NCBI RefSeq assembly: GCF_041296385.1
Contig: NC_091034.1
Span: forward strand, 558,001-622,000
Source of the DNA: Aphelocoma coerulescens
Lineage: Eukaryota; Chordata; Aves; Passeriformes; Corvidae
Reading direction: 5' to 3'
DNA: 64,000 bases
A program made the translations under genes and the position numbers. Position 1 is the stretch's first letter. Every line of letters starts with the position of its first letter. The notes under the pieces are model-generated. The model was not told the DNA's origin. It did no database searches and saw only the letters and a list, made by a program, of their open reading frames with translations. Shown in pieces: positions 49,501 to 54,920 of the stretch.

Positions 49501-52500
49501 ACAAACTGCTTGTGTTTCAGAGCCATAAGAAAGTGGGAGCCTTGTGGAGGGAGTCTGGCCTCAGTTGGAAGGACTACTTGCCCGAAGGGGAGGATGTACA
49601 TACCTTTCTCATGGAACAAGTGAGTTCAGATCATTTGCTCGATCATCCCGTTTGTTCATCCTCTTCCATCCCGTTCTTATGTGCAGTTGGAATATGGGGT
49701 GAAGTGTCTCGAGTTGGGGTAGATGATTTCAGCACCACCTTTTGAAGCACAGGGAGGACAAGCCCGTCCCCACTGCTCCCAGACACACATCTCAGGTCTC
49801 CTGGCTTCCTCTAGGAGACCTGTTTCTCCAGCTGGGAAAAAAATTTCAAGAATGAGTTTTGGAGCAAGGACAGATAATCTGCAGAAGGGCCACAATAAAT
49901 GGTAGCAGTTATTCACTCATCCCACCTTGGACTATGATCCTGGAGGGAGCCAGGAACTGATGGAGGCACCTCACGTCTTGCTGGTGCTGCTCCTCAGGAA
50001 GGCACTGTCTTCCTTTGGAGCTTTGAGTGATCTGCTGCCCTGTTCTGGCACTTTGGAAGTGCTGCAGGAAATGAAGTTGTTACCATGGCCTGGGCCTCAC
50101 TGAGGGGACTGCAGCCCCTCTTGTCACAGTTTTCAAGGAATTGGGGCACTGGCTGCAATTCCTTTGAGCCAATGCCAGCTCTGGTCGTTGCATTCCAGCA
50201 CCTATAGCTCCAGGTGGGCAACACACGCTTGATTTTTTGCTCTGCTGTGCAGGGCTGGAGCTGCCTGAGGTACCTCGTTGTCTTTGCTGGATAATGTAGT
50301 TCCCATGTGTTGGTAAAATGCTTCCTAACCTTTGGAACAGGGAAAATTTATATTGCTGTAACGATAACTGAGCAGCTGGAAGATGCCAGGAAGCAGAATT
50401 AAATGTAGTTTCCTGCTTCAATCTGGTGTAATTCAGCCTAGGGAAGTGTGTTTCACTAATTCTCATCATCACATGTGGTGTTGCAGAAGTTGGAGTTCGC
50501 GGAGTCCAACTGTTCCAGTTCCTCAGAAGCACTTTCAGAGAAAGAACTCTCTGCGGAAGAGCTGAACAAGCAGCTGGAAAAACTCATTGTTGAGGACAAG
50601 GCGAATGATGAACAAATCTTTGATTGGGTAGAGGTACAAAGAGATTTTCACCCTCCCTGCAGACTGTTTAACTGCTTTTGTTAATATGTTCTGGTCTGAA
50701 CATCTCGGGGTTTAGAACACGGCAAGGATTTGGTCTGTGTAATCAACACTTCCAAATAATTAAAATCTAAAATATAATCAGTTATTTAAGAGTCAGCTTT
50801 AGGAAGGAAGAATTTTAGCCATATTAACTGTGTAACTGCCTTTTAAATACTGTAGACTTTCTGACACTGAATATCCTGCTTCTGCCACTTAGCACATTTT
50901 AGATGTACACTGCTACATCGTTTCTTCACAAAATAGGGAAGAGAACCTTCTCACTACTTTTTTCCAACATGACCTCTGCAAATTTCCCCCTGTAAAAACA
51001 TCCTGGGCAGTCACTGAGAGCACCTTTTCCCAGTGCCTGCCCAGTGCACTGGAAGAGAAAATAAAGCAAAAAAAGAGGAAAAAGCCTGTCAACCCACTGG
51101 TCTTTGCTCTCTGTCTCTGGCTGCATTCTTTAACCCAGATGTTTAGTATCCAAAATTATACCCAGCCTGATGCATTTACATCTGTGCTTACACTAAATCT
51201 TGGTCAGCTTCAGTTCAGTTATTTCTGTGGCAGAGCACTGTGTTAGAAATGTCATTTTTCCACTGCTGTTAGAGGAGTCGAGAGTGGAATGAAAGCAGCA
51301 CTGAAAATCTGGGATCACCCACAGGCTCTTAGGAGTCTTGGACAAGTTCCACAGCCATTCCCTGAATTTCTTTTGCAAAGCAAACAGTCTCCACCCAAGG
51401 AGCACGCCATAAAGTTTGTTGGAAAAGCCTGAAACTCTTTGAAACTCTGTAAGGGCATTGCAGGAGCCCGGCGTGGTTGGTTTGGTTCTGCAGACAAACG
51501 GCTCCTTGTGGGAGGTGTTCAGTGGCACATGGATCCCATGGGAACTGGTGTTACCTGTTGGCGTCCCTGAGGGAGTTTCAAGGAGTGAGTGGGGAAGCCG
51601 AGGGTTTGCAGGGGTGAGCTGGGTTTGTGCTGCAGCAGCAGCTGAGCCTGGACGTGCTGCCAGATTCAGCGCTGGAGTTTGGAAGCGGTCGCGCTCCTGC
51701 AGCGCTGTGTTTTTAACTGGCCCATTTACTCTTGATTCCAGGCTAATCTAGATGAAAGCCAGATGAGTTCACCTACATTCCTTAGAGCTTTAATGACATC
51801 AGTTTGTAAAGCAGCTATTATAGGTGAGTAACTTGCAGTGTAAACACCACACAAACCAAACCTGCAAAGAATTATTTGGTGTTTTTCAGGTTTATATCAC
51901 ATTTCCCTGCCCAAGGCTGTGTTCTATCACACACTAAGGCTACTCCATCATTTGGGATTGTGCCCGAGAGCAGGGTGTCCCTTCCCCGTGTGACAGCTGG
52001 GCGCTTTGCCGAGTGTGGTGTTCCCGAGGTGACCCTGGTGTGTCCCAGTGACCTTGTGTGAGTGGGGGTTTCAGACAGCGCTGGGTAATGCCAGCTTGCT
52101 CATCGATTTTCTTGACAAAGGTGGAAATGACTGAGATCATCATTAAGGCAGTTAACATTTCCACTCCTGTGTCAGCAAAGATGCGTGGGCACCCCAGAAG
52201 TGGCAGCGTGGGCTGTGGGAAGAAGCCAGTCTGGGGCTCAGGCTTGTAAGAGTTTTACATCTGAAGTTTCAGTTTCATAAGGATGGTTTATGTGGATTGC
52301 TTGCCTGTACAGCTGTCGGCTGGAAACACAGGAAAGGGAGGGCTCCCAAGTCAGACACGTGAGCCTTGGAGCCTCAGGGGAGTTGAGTAAAGCACTGCAG
52401 CCAGAAACATCTGCTCACTTCACTCGGTTTTCTTTTAACTTTACTGTTGGCATCTGGCAAAGCAAAAAGTGGTGCTTGTAAAGGGTCTGGTTCTGCTCTG

Positions 52501-54436
52501 AGCTGTGATTTAGGGGAGAGAACGGGCTGGATTCCACCGCGGGAGGGAGGGGAAGGACAGCCCAGCTCCTTCCTCTCTCTGGGAACAGAACCTTGCTCGT
52601 GCCACCTAGTGTTAACAGAGACATGACACAGAATTTCATTTACAATGTTTAAGGGTTCCCTGTTGTCAGGAAAGTCATCCTCTGGTGTAAATTTTGACCT
52701 TGCCTTTAACTGAATCTTTTTCTTTTGTTTTCAAAATATCACTTAATGGGGTTGTGTGATCTACTTGAAAGCTGCTGAATTATTTATCCATGTGGCTGAG
52801 GGATTTCTAATGCATATTTTTTATATATTCCTATTTCCTATGTCATGTGCAACTTCCAATTCTGTTTCTGCCCTGGTATTTAAAAAAACAAAAAGAATTC
52901 TCTAAAAACCTTCTAAATGCAGTTGCCTGTGGAGACACGATTTGCACTGCAAGGTAAAGTTGTGCTGCTTCTGTGTGTGTTAGTGCTGGGGTCACTGCAG
53001 ACACTGGTTGAATTTGGGGAACTGTAAGGACCAAGACTTCCAGAAATAGCCATTAACCAAAAATAGTTGCTGTTGTTTCTCATCCTCCTTTTCTCTCCAC
53101 TCTGATCTGTGTTTGTGATTGTTATTTGCATAAATAAAGGCAAAGACCTGTCCCTGTTGCCGTGTGCCAAAGCTGACCCTGCTTTCTCCTCTTCCCCTCA
53201 GCGGACTCTTCCAGCTTCCGAGTGGACACTGCTGTTATCAAACAGAGAGTGCCCATCCTACTCAAGTACCTGGACTCAGACACAGAGAAGGAACTACAAG
53301 CACTTTATGCACTACAAGCATCAATAGTAAAACTTGATCAACCTCCTAGTAAGTGTTGCCTCTGTGCTGGGATTCCTGCAGAAGGGAAGGGGGATTCTGT
53401 GGGAGACTGGGAGAGGATGTGCTTTTCCTTACCTTTGTAGGTAGCAGGTGAGAGAAGCCGGTGTGTGGTGGGTTCAGCTTATCCAAATTCCAGCTTTTTA
53501 GAGCAGCTCAGGTTCCCAAATGCTTGGCCAGAGGCCGACTCTTCTTTTGGTTGTTCCTGTGAGCAGGCACACAGAAGGAAGGACAAATGTCTGTTGATGA
53601 AAAGAGAGGAAAAAAAGAGCAGTAAAAAATAATCTGTTGAGTTTGCAGTACCTGGGCATGTGAGAGCATGGGTATTATTATTATTGCATTGCTACTCCAC
53701 AGATGTCTGTGGACTTGGAGGGAGTAAAATGAGTTGGTCAGCTGATGACTTTTGTCCCAAAGATGCTACAGAAAACTCTTGTGGGATAAGAGGCAAAGGA
53801 GTAGCTAAAGAAACAGGGATTCCCAGGGAATCTGCAGCACAAAATCCAAGAGTGCCTCAAAACACCCAGCACAATAGTCTGTAGTGCCCTTTATGGCATT
53901 AGTTGGGCATTATCCCTCCTGCTGAGCCACAAAAATCCAGTTCGAGGGAATCCAGATGTGTGGTCCAGAGGAGATGGGCTGCTGCGGGTTCTGCTTGCCA
54001 GCCAATCTCTAGATAACGTATTCCCACAGCTGCTTTCCCAGCTTTCCCTCTTCTCTGACAGTGTCAAAGGGGTTGGTTTTCCCCCTCACCTGAGTGTGAG
54101 CAGCCAGGAAGCAATAACTGAGTAAGAGCCCTTTATTTTCCTTGTCTCTCCATCTCCTGTGCCAAGAGGTCGCGTTAATCCCCTTGTCTGCAGGCGCGTC
54201 TCTGGCCGCAGCCACAGCTGACAGATGTTCCCTCCTGTTATTCCATTACTGCAGATTTGTTGCGGATGTTTTTTGATTGCCTGTATGACGAGGAGGTCAT
54301 TTCGGAGGATGCCTTCTACAAGTGGGAAAGCAGCAAGGACCCAGCGGAGCAGAACGGGAAAGGAGTAGCGCTAAAATCTGTCACGGCGTTCTTCACGTGG
54401 CTACGGGAGGCCGAAGAGGAGTCAGAGGATAATTAA
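1436..54436 (+). CDS. EIF4G3: Eukaryotic translation initiation factor 4 gamma 3 (eIF4GII), 26 exons, 5'-truncated by window
   Basis: Cytoplasmic scaffold of the eIF4F cap-binding complex. The family bridges PABP, cap-bound eIF4E, the helicase eIF4A and eIF3/40S, and carries MNK kinase to eIF4E. Seen directly: 26 exons join into one frame of 1452 residues plus TAA, all with GT/AG borders and compatible phases. Domain order by window residue: PABP-binding core (1-25), Pro/Ala/Glu-rich linker (about 42-470), eIF4E motif YDREFLL (488-494), MIF4G (about 620-848), flexible linker (850-1080), MA3 (about 1083-1234), W2 (about 1275-1450) ending in acidic EEESEDN. Chosen over EIF4G1 because of paralogue-specific stretches such as [41 protein letters not shown] and the SEDN terminus. 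Human eIF4G3 is about 1585 residues from recollection, so roughly 150 N-terminal residues lie upstream of the window. No frameshift or internal stop is visible. Confidence 0.97.
1559..6090 (+). other. EIF4G3 intron a/b (4.5 kb)
   Basis: No supported exon or RNA gene. It contains a tandem duplication of about 30 bp at 3734-3791 and long pyrimidine-rich stretches before the acceptor (5860-6090). The rest is ordinary unique-looking intronic sequence. Confidence 0.8.
3734..3791. repeat. Two-copy tandem duplication, ~29-31 bp unit
   Basis: Two adjacent diverged copies share an AACATCA start and a TTGGAATTGTGC end, with a few substitutions between them. A simple local duplication inside an intron. 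Confidence 0.7.
6091..6199 (+). CDS. EIF4G3: EIF4G3 exon b (N-terminal linker)
   Basis: Enters at phase 0 as [11 protein letters not shown], ends ...APASKQ plus one base (G) that joins the next exon to make Glu. It matches the eIF4G3 linker QLPSQVPE region. The acceptor is a NAGNAG tandem (CAGCAG at 6088-6093), so the first Gln codon may be optional. The donor is AAG|GTCGGT. Confidence 0.9.
7132..7450 (-). mobile_element. CR1 LINE 3' fragment
   Basis: Diverged CR1-type segment in reverse orientation. It starts at TCACAGAATCACCAAGGCTGG, continues through AAGTCCAGCCATTAACCC and CCACATCCACA, and ends in the CCATTTCCTCTTGTCCTG block typical of the CR1 3'UTR. Confidence 0.8.
7633..7695 (-). mobile_element. 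CR1 LINE short fragment
   Basis: The GGTTGAAAAGGGACCTTTTGG and GATGGTCTGGTCCCATCTCCC blocks resemble the reverse complement of the CR1 3' end. Very short and decayed. Confidence 0.55.
7987..8125 (-). mobile_element. CR1 LINE 3' fragment
   Basis: TCACAGAACATCTCCAGCCA, CAGGTCCAACCCCCTGCTCC and AGAGCTCCTTGAACTCTG correspond to successive blocks of a CR1 3' end read in reverse. Confidence 0.75.
9020..9118 (-). mobile_element. CR1 LINE 3' fragment
   Basis: A clear CR1 terminus in reverse: CATAGAATCCCAGAATGG, GGTTTGGGTTGGAGG, then CATGGCAGGGACACCTTCCA and CTGGACCAGG. It includes the 3'-terminal ATTCTATG-type unit, so the 3' end is intact and the element is heavily 5'-truncated, as usual for CR1. 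Confidence 0.9.
11122..11260 (-). mobile_element. CR1 LINE internal 3'UTR fragment
   Basis: Blocks CCATTCCCCCTTGTCCTGC, GTAAAAAGTTGCTCTCC and TTATAAGCCCCTTTTAG, followed by GGAAGG and CTCCC, match the CR1 3'UTR in reverse. The extreme 3' terminus is missing. Confidence 0.75.
11435..12286 (+). CDS. EIF4G3: EIF4G3 exon c (large Pro/Ala/Glu-rich linker exon)
   Basis: Largest exon in the window, 283 full codons plus split codons at both ends. It begins [21 protein letters not shown], as in eIF4G3, and ends NSRKSPVP. The centre (about 11580-12080) is strikingly GC-rich and encodes low-complexity Ala, Pro and Glu runs, including an AAAAAGPG patch and repeated PPTPPP blocks. Anchors conserved with mammals remain at CELASPKEE and [11 protein letters not shown]. 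No folded domain is expected. The acceptor is TTTCCCAG; the donor is CCAG|GTAAGT-like (GTAAGTG). Confidence 0.93.
12571..12730 (-). mobile_element. CR1 LINE 3' fragment
   Basis: Reverse CR1 3' end: GGTTTGGATTGGAGGGATCT, then CCCCCTGCCATGGCCAGGA, CACCTTCCACTATCCCAGG and CAGCCTGGCCTTGGGCACTT. It is relatively well preserved. Confidence 0.9.
12941..13026. repeat. Minisatellite with AGTGTCAC core
   Basis: About six imperfect copies of an 11-13 bp unit built around AGTGTCACACCCC. Two middle copies are identical and the outer ones are diverged or carry short inserts. Confidence 0.85.
14129..14166. other. Inverted repeat / hairpin, 11-bp perfect arms
   Basis: TAAAGCACAAA at 14129-14139 is the exact reverse complement of TTTGTGCTTTA at 14156-14166, with a 16-base loop. 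A short TCAGG/CCTGA pairing further out could extend the stem after an internal loop. No function is claimed. Confidence 0.6.
17809..17840. other. Perfect inverted repeat, 13-bp arms, 6-base loop
   Basis: TCTCCATAGGGAG at 17809-17821 and CTCCCTATGGAGA at 17828-17840 are exact reverse complements around ATGCAA. It is intronic and does not sit in a repeat I recognise. Confidence 0.75.
19095..19183 (+). CDS. EIF4G3: EIF4G3 exon d (linker)
   Basis: Completes the split Ala codon and encodes [18 protein letters not shown] then [11 protein letters not shown], matching the conserved [11 protein letters not shown] block of eIF4G3. Acceptor ATTGCAG, donor GAG|GTGAGA. Leaves at phase 0. Confidence 0.94.
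19184..20764 (+). other. EIF4G3 intron d/e (1.6 kb)
   Basis: Holds a CR1 fragment at about 19409-19520. No exon seen elsewhere. The acceptor ATGCTGCAG precedes exon e. Confidence 0.8.
19409..19520 (-). mobile_element. CR1 LINE 3' fragment
   Basis: Reverse CR1 terminus with TCACAGAATCGCAGACTGG, TTTGGGTTGGAAGGGACCTT, ACCCCTGCCATGGCAAGGGA and CACCTTCCACTAGA. A short internal duplication of the CCACTAGA motif is visible. Confidence 0.9.
20765..21014 (+). CDS. EIF4G3: EIF4G3 exon e (acidic linker before the eIF4E site)
   Basis: Starts [19 protein letters not shown] and continues through [20 protein letters not shown] and [15 protein letters not shown] to YQYKP plus one base. The ENGE..VRNGAES.SEGEG pattern is characteristic of eIF4G3. 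It is acidic and probably disordered. Acceptor CTGCAG, donor CCAG|GTAAGT. Confidence 0.95.
21015..23467 (+). other. EIF4G3 intron e/f (2.5 kb)
   Basis: No recognised repeat, exon or RNA gene. Ends with TTCTCTCCCTACAG. Confidence 0.75.
23468..23601 (+). CDS. EIF4G3: EIF4G3 exon f (eIF4E-binding motif)
   Basis: Encodes [13 protein letters not shown] then the canonical eIF4E-binding YxxxxL-phi motif YDREFLL at 23506-23526, followed by [20 protein letters not shown] and VVLDK. This helix docks on the dorsal face of eIF4E and is the site for which 4E-BPs compete. The usual donor is AAG|GTGAGA. A second consensus donor (CAG|GTATGT) lies 24 bases downstream and is in frame. Confidence 0.97.
23602..24733 (+). 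other. EIF4G3 intron f/g (1.1 kb)
   Basis: The first 24 bases are a possible in-frame extension of the previous exon. Otherwise AT-rich with a small repeated TTAGATCAATTAA motif at about 23919-23942. No other feature seen. Confidence 0.75.
24734..24859 (+). CDS. EIF4G3: EIF4G3 exon g (between the eIF4E site and MIF4G)
   Basis: Encodes [19 protein letters not shown] then [20 protein letters not shown] and SGS, as in eIF4G3. The acceptor is GGCACAG. The donor is taken as AGT|GTGAGT at 24860, which keeps phase 0; the upstream alternative AAC|GTGTCT at 24848 is also in frame but much weaker. The last few residues are therefore the least certain part of the exon. Confidence 0.9.
25861..26354. repeat. 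Large imperfect inverted repeat (arms ~230 bp)
   Basis: Left arm about 25861-26095 and right arm about 26128-26354 align as reverse complements over their whole length with gaps and many substitutions. Exact anchors include TTGCACCTTTTTGT (26069-26082) against ACAAAAAGGTGCAA (26141-26154), CTGCAAAGTGCAG against CTGCACTTTGCAG, and GTGCTGA against TCAGCAC at the outer ends. The arms' translations also resemble each other (EGMLG, SALCRP). It could be two opposed copies of an unidentified interspersed repeat or a fold-back element. No family is recognised. Confidence 0.8.
28223..28277 (+). mobile_element. CR1 LINE 3' terminus, sense orientation
   Basis: GTGGTTGGACTTGATGATCT, TGGAGGTCTTTTCCAAGATA and AATGATTCTGTGAA is the CR1 3' end in forward orientation, including the terminal ATTCTGTGA unit. 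One of only two sense copies in the gene. Confidence 0.85.
29713..29883 (+). CDS. EIF4G3: EIF4G3 exon h (lead-in to MIF4G)
   Basis: Fifty-seven codons, phase 0 to phase 0: [20 protein letters not shown], then [20 protein letters not shown] and DPENVKTQ. The [15 protein letters not shown] basic block precedes the MIF4G domain in eIF4G proteins and lies in the RNA-binding region. Acceptor TTGTCCTAG, donor CAG|GTGAGA. Confidence 0.96.
29884..30823 (+). other. EIF4G3 intron h/i (0.9 kb)
   Basis: Nothing beyond splice signals is recognised in this stretch. Confidence 0.75.
30824..31021 (+). CDS. EIF4G3: EIF4G3 exon i (MIF4G, start)
   Basis: Sixty-six codons opening the MIF4G HEAT domain: [20 protein letters not shown], then [20 protein letters not shown] and [15 protein letters not shown]. 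This domain binds eIF4A and contributes to eIF3 and RNA binding. The sequence is nearly identical to mammalian eIF4G3, with VTDL where I recall VSGL in human. Acceptor CATTCAG, donor ACG|GTAAGA. Confidence 0.98.
31022..31896 (+). other. EIF4G3 intron i/j (0.9 kb)
   Basis: About a quarter of it is a CR1 fragment (31275-31475). No other feature is seen. Confidence 0.8.
31275..31475 (-). mobile_element. CR1 LINE 3' fragment
   Basis: Reverse CR1: GGAATGGTATAGGTGGGAAA, CCTGCCATGGGCAGGGACAC, CCTTGGGCACTGCCAGGGAT, then CAGGGGCAGCCACAGCTTCT and CACCCTGTGCCAGGGCCTG. A long, well preserved 3' segment. Confidence 0.92.
31897..32043 (+). CDS. EIF4G3: EIF4G3 exon j (MIF4G)
   Basis: Forty-nine codons: [20 protein letters not shown], then [20 protein letters not shown] and QKELEAATT. 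Continues the MIF4G helices. Acceptor ACTCCAG, donor ACT|GTAAGT (non-G last exon base, otherwise consensus). Confidence 0.97.
32326..32562 (+). CDS. EIF4G3: EIF4G3 exon k (MIF4G)
   Basis: Seventy-nine codons: [60 protein letters not shown] and [19 protein letters not shown]. It is the most conserved block of the eIF4G family and forms the core eIF4A-contacting helices. The preceding intron is only 282 bases. Acceptor TTTTACAG, donor AAG|GTGGGG. Confidence 0.98.
32563..34621 (+). other. EIF4G3 intron k/l (2.1 kb)
   Basis: No recognised repeat, exon or RNA gene. Ends with a strong pyrimidine tract and TCTAG. Confidence 0.75.
34622..34726 (+). CDS. EIF4G3: EIF4G3 exon l (end of MIF4G)
   Basis: Thirty-five codons: [20 protein letters not shown] then [15 protein letters not shown]. 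Closes the MIF4G domain. The donor CTG|GTAGGT is followed within about 35 bases by a CR1 insertion. Confidence 0.97.
34727..36052 (+). other. EIF4G3 intron l/m (1.3 kb)
   Basis: Its first third is a CR1 fragment (34761-35130). The remainder is unremarkable and ends with TTTTTTTTGCTTCTTCCCCAG. Confidence 0.8.
34761..35130 (-). mobile_element. CR1 LINE 3' fragment (~370 bp, among the longest here)
   Basis: Continuous reverse CR1 3'UTR: TTTGGGTTGGAAGGGACCTT, CACCTTCCACTATCCCAGGG, CTTCTCTGGGCACCCTGTGC, AAGAATTTCTTCCCAATATC, CATTCCCCCTTGTCCTCTCC and TCAGCCTTCTCTTCTCCAGG in the expected order. Confidence 0.95.
36053..36185 (+). CDS. EIF4G3: EIF4G3 exon m (post-MIF4G)
   Basis: [40 protein letters not shown] and KRRPG (last codon split). 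A charged, probably helical segment after MIF4G that is shared by eIF4G1 and eIF4G3. Acceptor CCCCAG, donor CCAG|GTAAAG. Confidence 0.97.
36186..37166 (+). other. EIF4G3 intron m/n (1.0 kb)
   Basis: No repeat or exon recognised. Confidence 0.75.
37167..37261 (+). CDS. EIF4G3: EIF4G3 exon n (middle linker)
   Basis: Completes Gly and encodes [20 protein letters not shown] then [11 protein letters not shown]. The VDEGGWNTV block is conserved in both paralogues. Acceptor CCCTCAG, donor AAG|GTAGGT. Confidence 0.96.
37262..38803 (+). other. EIF4G3 intron n/o (1.5 kb)
   Basis: No repeat, exon or RNA gene recognised. Ends with GTGTTTTACAG. Confidence 0.75.
38804..38897 (+). CDS. EIF4G3: EIF4G3 exon o (middle linker)
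   Basis: [20 protein letters not shown], then [11 protein letters not shown] plus one base. [14 protein letters not shown] is specific to eIF4G3 as against eIF4G1. Acceptor TTTACAG, donor ATGG|GTAAGT-like. Confidence 0.96.
38898..39442 (+). other. EIF4G3 intron o/p (545 bp)
   Basis: More than half is a CR1-type insertion (38955-39285), leaving about 57 bases at the donor side and about 157 at the acceptor side. Confidence 0.8.
38955..39285 (-). mobile_element. CR1 LINE 3' fragment (diverged subfamily)
   Basis: Starts TTCACAGAACGATGGAATG, then AGGAGGGACCCACAAGGATC, GGAGTCCAGCCCCTGG and, further in, GGGGGAAGAACCTTTCCTGA, TATCCAACCTAAACCCTCCC and CTGACACAGCTCCAG. The order follows the CR1 3'UTR, but the sequence differs from the other copies, suggesting a separate subfamily. 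Confidence 0.85.
39443..39560 (+). CDS. EIF4G3: EIF4G3 exon p (Ser-rich linker)
   Basis: Completes Asp then [38 protein letters not shown] and two bases of Ser. SLNRFSALQ and the SRR anchor match both human paralogues; the Ser/Ala stretch between them is variable. Acceptor ATCTCCAG, donor GAG|GTGAGT. Confidence 0.94.
39561..40847 (+). other. EIF4G3 intron p/q (1.3 kb)
   Basis: Holds a CR1 fragment at 40333-40553. Otherwise no feature seen. Confidence 0.8.
40333..40553 (-). mobile_element. CR1 LINE 3' fragment
   Basis: Reverse CR1 with CACAGAATGGTTTGGGTTGG, CACCTTCCACTATCCCAGGG, GGGATGGGGCAGCCACAGCT, CACCCTGTGCCAGGGCCTCC and AACATCTAATCTAA. Well preserved. Confidence 0.94.
40848..41071 (+). 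CDS. EIF4G3: EIF4G3 exon q (middle linker)
   Basis: Completes Ser then [60 protein letters not shown] and [14 protein letters not shown]. It matches eIF4G3 [12 protein letters not shown]...QLTGG, the linker between the two eIF4A-binding HEAT domains. Acceptor TTCGGCAG, donor CTG|GTAACG. Confidence 0.96.
41072..42262 (+). other. EIF4G3 intron q/r (1.2 kb)
   Basis: Includes a CR1 fragment at 42017-42136. The long plus-strand open frame through 41300-42007 has no recognisable relative and is taken as chance. Ends with TTTCCACCAG. Confidence 0.8.
42017..42136 (-). mobile_element. CR1 LINE 3' fragment
   Basis: Reverse CR1 terminus: AATCACAGAATCCCAGAATG, GTTTGAGTTGGAAGGAGCCT, TCCAACCCCCTGCCATAGGC and CACCTTCCACCTATCCCAGG. 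Confidence 0.93.
42263..42378 (+). CDS. EIF4G3: EIF4G3 exon r (start of MA3)
   Basis: Completes Ala then [54 protein letters not shown] opens the MA3 domain, the second eIF4A-binding module, which regulates eIF4A recruitment. Acceptor CCACCAG, donor AAG|GTAAGC. Confidence 0.97.
42379..44392 (+). other. EIF4G3 intron r/s (2.0 kb)
   Basis: No repeat, exon or RNA gene recognised. Ends with CGTTCCACAG. Confidence 0.75.
44393..44565 (+). CDS. EIF4G3: EIF4G3 exon s (MA3)
   Basis: [57 protein letters not shown] and two bases of Gly. The donor must be GG|GTTGGT at 44566 to keep frame with [10 protein letters not shown]. It departs from consensus at several positions and is one of the weakest donors in the gene. 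Confidence 0.95.
44566..46544 (+). other. EIF4G3 intron s/t (2.0 kb)
   Basis: No recognised repeat. Two long minus-strand open frames overlap at 45594-46231, but their composition follows an A-rich plus strand and nothing in them resembles a known family. Ends with TTCCTTCTTCTAAAG. Confidence 0.7.
46545..46670 (+). CDS. EIF4G3: EIF4G3 exon t (MA3)
   Basis: Completes Gly then [40 protein letters not shown] and I, with two bases of Gln. MA3 helices. Acceptor CTAAAG, donor ACA|GTAAGT. Confidence 0.96.
46671..47645 (+). other. EIF4G3 intron t/u (1.0 kb)
   Basis: Holds the sense CR1 fragment 47005-47205. The rest is AT-rich intron. Confidence 0.8.
47005..47205 (+). mobile_element. CR1 LINE 3' fragment, sense orientation
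   Basis: Forward CR1 3' end: CAGGGTTAGGTGGGATATTT, GGAATAAATTCCTCCCTGTG, CAGGGTGCCCAGAGCAGCTG, AAGGCCAGGCTGGACGGGGC and GATAGTGGGAGGTGTCCCTG. It ends near GGGATTCTGTG. Confidence 0.93.
47646..47727 (+). CDS. EIF4G3: EIF4G3 exon u (end of MA3)
   Basis: Completes Gln then [20 protein letters not shown] and HLLCKQM. Leaves at phase 0 with donor ATG|GTGAGT. This is the last exon before the candidate alternative terminal exon. Confidence 0.96.
47951..48407 (+). other. Candidate alternative terminal or poison exon of EIF4G3
   Basis: A long pyrimidine tract and TTTTGCAG end at 47950, with a GTTAACT branchpoint-like motif about 35 bases upstream. Spliced to the preceding phase-0 exon, it would add [10 protein letters not shown] and stop at TAA (47981-47983). 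It could be a cassette exon ending at the donor CAA|GTAAGG (48408), or a terminal exon running into the AU-rich region. No AATAAA was found downstream within the intron, only variants, so it is unproven. Confidence 0.3.
48461..48479 (+). promoter_or_regulatory. AU-rich element-like motif
   Basis: Overlapping ATTTA pentamers in a T-rich context resemble mRNA-destabilising AU-rich elements. It would matter only if the candidate exon upstream is a real terminal exon; otherwise it is intronic low-complexity DNA. Confidence 0.3.
49521..49619 (+). CDS. EIF4G3: EIF4G3 exon v (linker into W2)
   Basis: Thirty-three codons: [20 protein letters not shown] then [13 protein letters not shown]. Conserved in both paralogues (KKVG.LWRE.GLSWK..LPEG.D). 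Acceptor GTTTCAG, donor CAA|GTGAGT. Confidence 0.97.
49620..50486 (+). other. EIF4G3 intron v/w (0.9 kb)
   Basis: No repeat or exon recognised. Ends with GTGGTGTTGCAG. Confidence 0.75.
50487..50633 (+). CDS. EIF4G3: EIF4G3 exon w (start of W2)
   Basis: [40 protein letters not shown] and DEQIFDWVE. The W2 HEAT-repeat domain begins here. The donor GAG|GTACAA is weak after position +3. Confidence 0.96.
50634..51741 (+). other. EIF4G3 intron w/x (1.1 kb)
   Basis: No repeat or exon recognised. Confidence 0.75.
51742..51823 (+). CDS. EIF4G3: EIF4G3 exon x (W2)
   Basis: [20 protein letters not shown] then VCKAAII plus one base of Ala. W2 helices in a pattern matching human eIF4G3 [18 protein letters not shown]. 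Acceptor GATTCCAG, donor TAG|GTGAGT. Confidence 0.97.
51824..53201 (+). other. EIF4G3 intron x/y (1.4 kb)
   Basis: No repeat or exon recognised. Ends with a strong tract CTTTCTCCTCTTCCCCTCAG. Confidence 0.75.
53202..53348 (+). CDS. EIF4G3: EIF4G3 exon y (W2)
   Basis: Completes Ala then DSSTFR-like [36 protein letters not shown] and [12 protein letters not shown] plus one base of Asn. Acceptor CCCTCAG, donor CTA|GTAAGT. Confidence 0.97.
53349..54254 (+). other. EIF4G3 intron y/z (0.9 kb)
   Basis: No repeat or exon recognised. Last intron of the gene. Confidence 0.75.
54255..54436 (+). CDS. EIF4G3: EIF4G3 exon z (W2 end, C-terminus, stop)
   Basis: Completes Asn then [59 protein letters not shown] and TAA at 54434-54436. 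It contains the aromatic/acidic C-terminal boxes of W2 used by MNK1/2, the kinases that phosphorylate eIF4E. The ending matches the known eIF4G3 terminus exactly, so the 3' end of the CDS is secure. Confidence 0.98.
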
Positions 54437-54914
54437 AACTTAAAATACAGATTACAAACAAACAAACAAAAAAGAAACAATTTAAGTATTTTTTTAAAAA
54501 GTTTCACGTCTTCGCCAATCACAGTGCAGCAAGGCCAATTCTCTCTCGCAGACCCCCCTTGCCCCACACACGCACGAGTGGGAGAGGTAAAACCCGATAA
54601 ACACCGAGGTGATCATGGAGGCAAAAAGGTACTTGAAAAAAAACCCACAAAAGTAAACTTCAAACCTGAGGGCGGGAGCACTAAACCAAAATACCTGTAT
54701 TATTTATAGAAAATATTTTCTGTTTTAATCTTTTTCTTTTCTTTTTAAACAAGGACTCATACTTAGGAAAACACACAGCAAAACAAATCTGTTTAGCAAG
54801 AACAAAAACAAGTTGAAAACTTTTAATTTATTATTTTAAGGACTGCAAATGCCAGTGTAATTTTTAAATTTGCAGTTTCTGTAAACAAATTGTATAATAG
54901 AACAAAAGCAGAGA

Positions 54915-54920
54915 AATAAA
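54915..54920 (+). terminator. Poly(A) signal AATAAA (proximal)
   Basis: Canonical hexamer about 480 bases after the stop codon. It would give a short 3'UTR. Confidence 0.5.

Larger units (their letters stand above)
47728..49520 (+). other. EIF4G3 intron u/v (1.8 kb)
   Basis: Carries a strong splice acceptor at 47949-47950 followed by sequence with 3'UTR-like character (T runs at about 48287-48311 and AU-rich motifs at 48461-48479). The rest shows no repeat or gene. Confidence 0.7.

Noticed and set aside
1436..54436. Assignment to EIF4G1 instead of EIF4G3
   Set aside because: Paralogue-specific segments ([38 protein letters not shown] terminus, absence of the long Arg/Asp-rich linker of eIF4G1) all fit EIF4G3.
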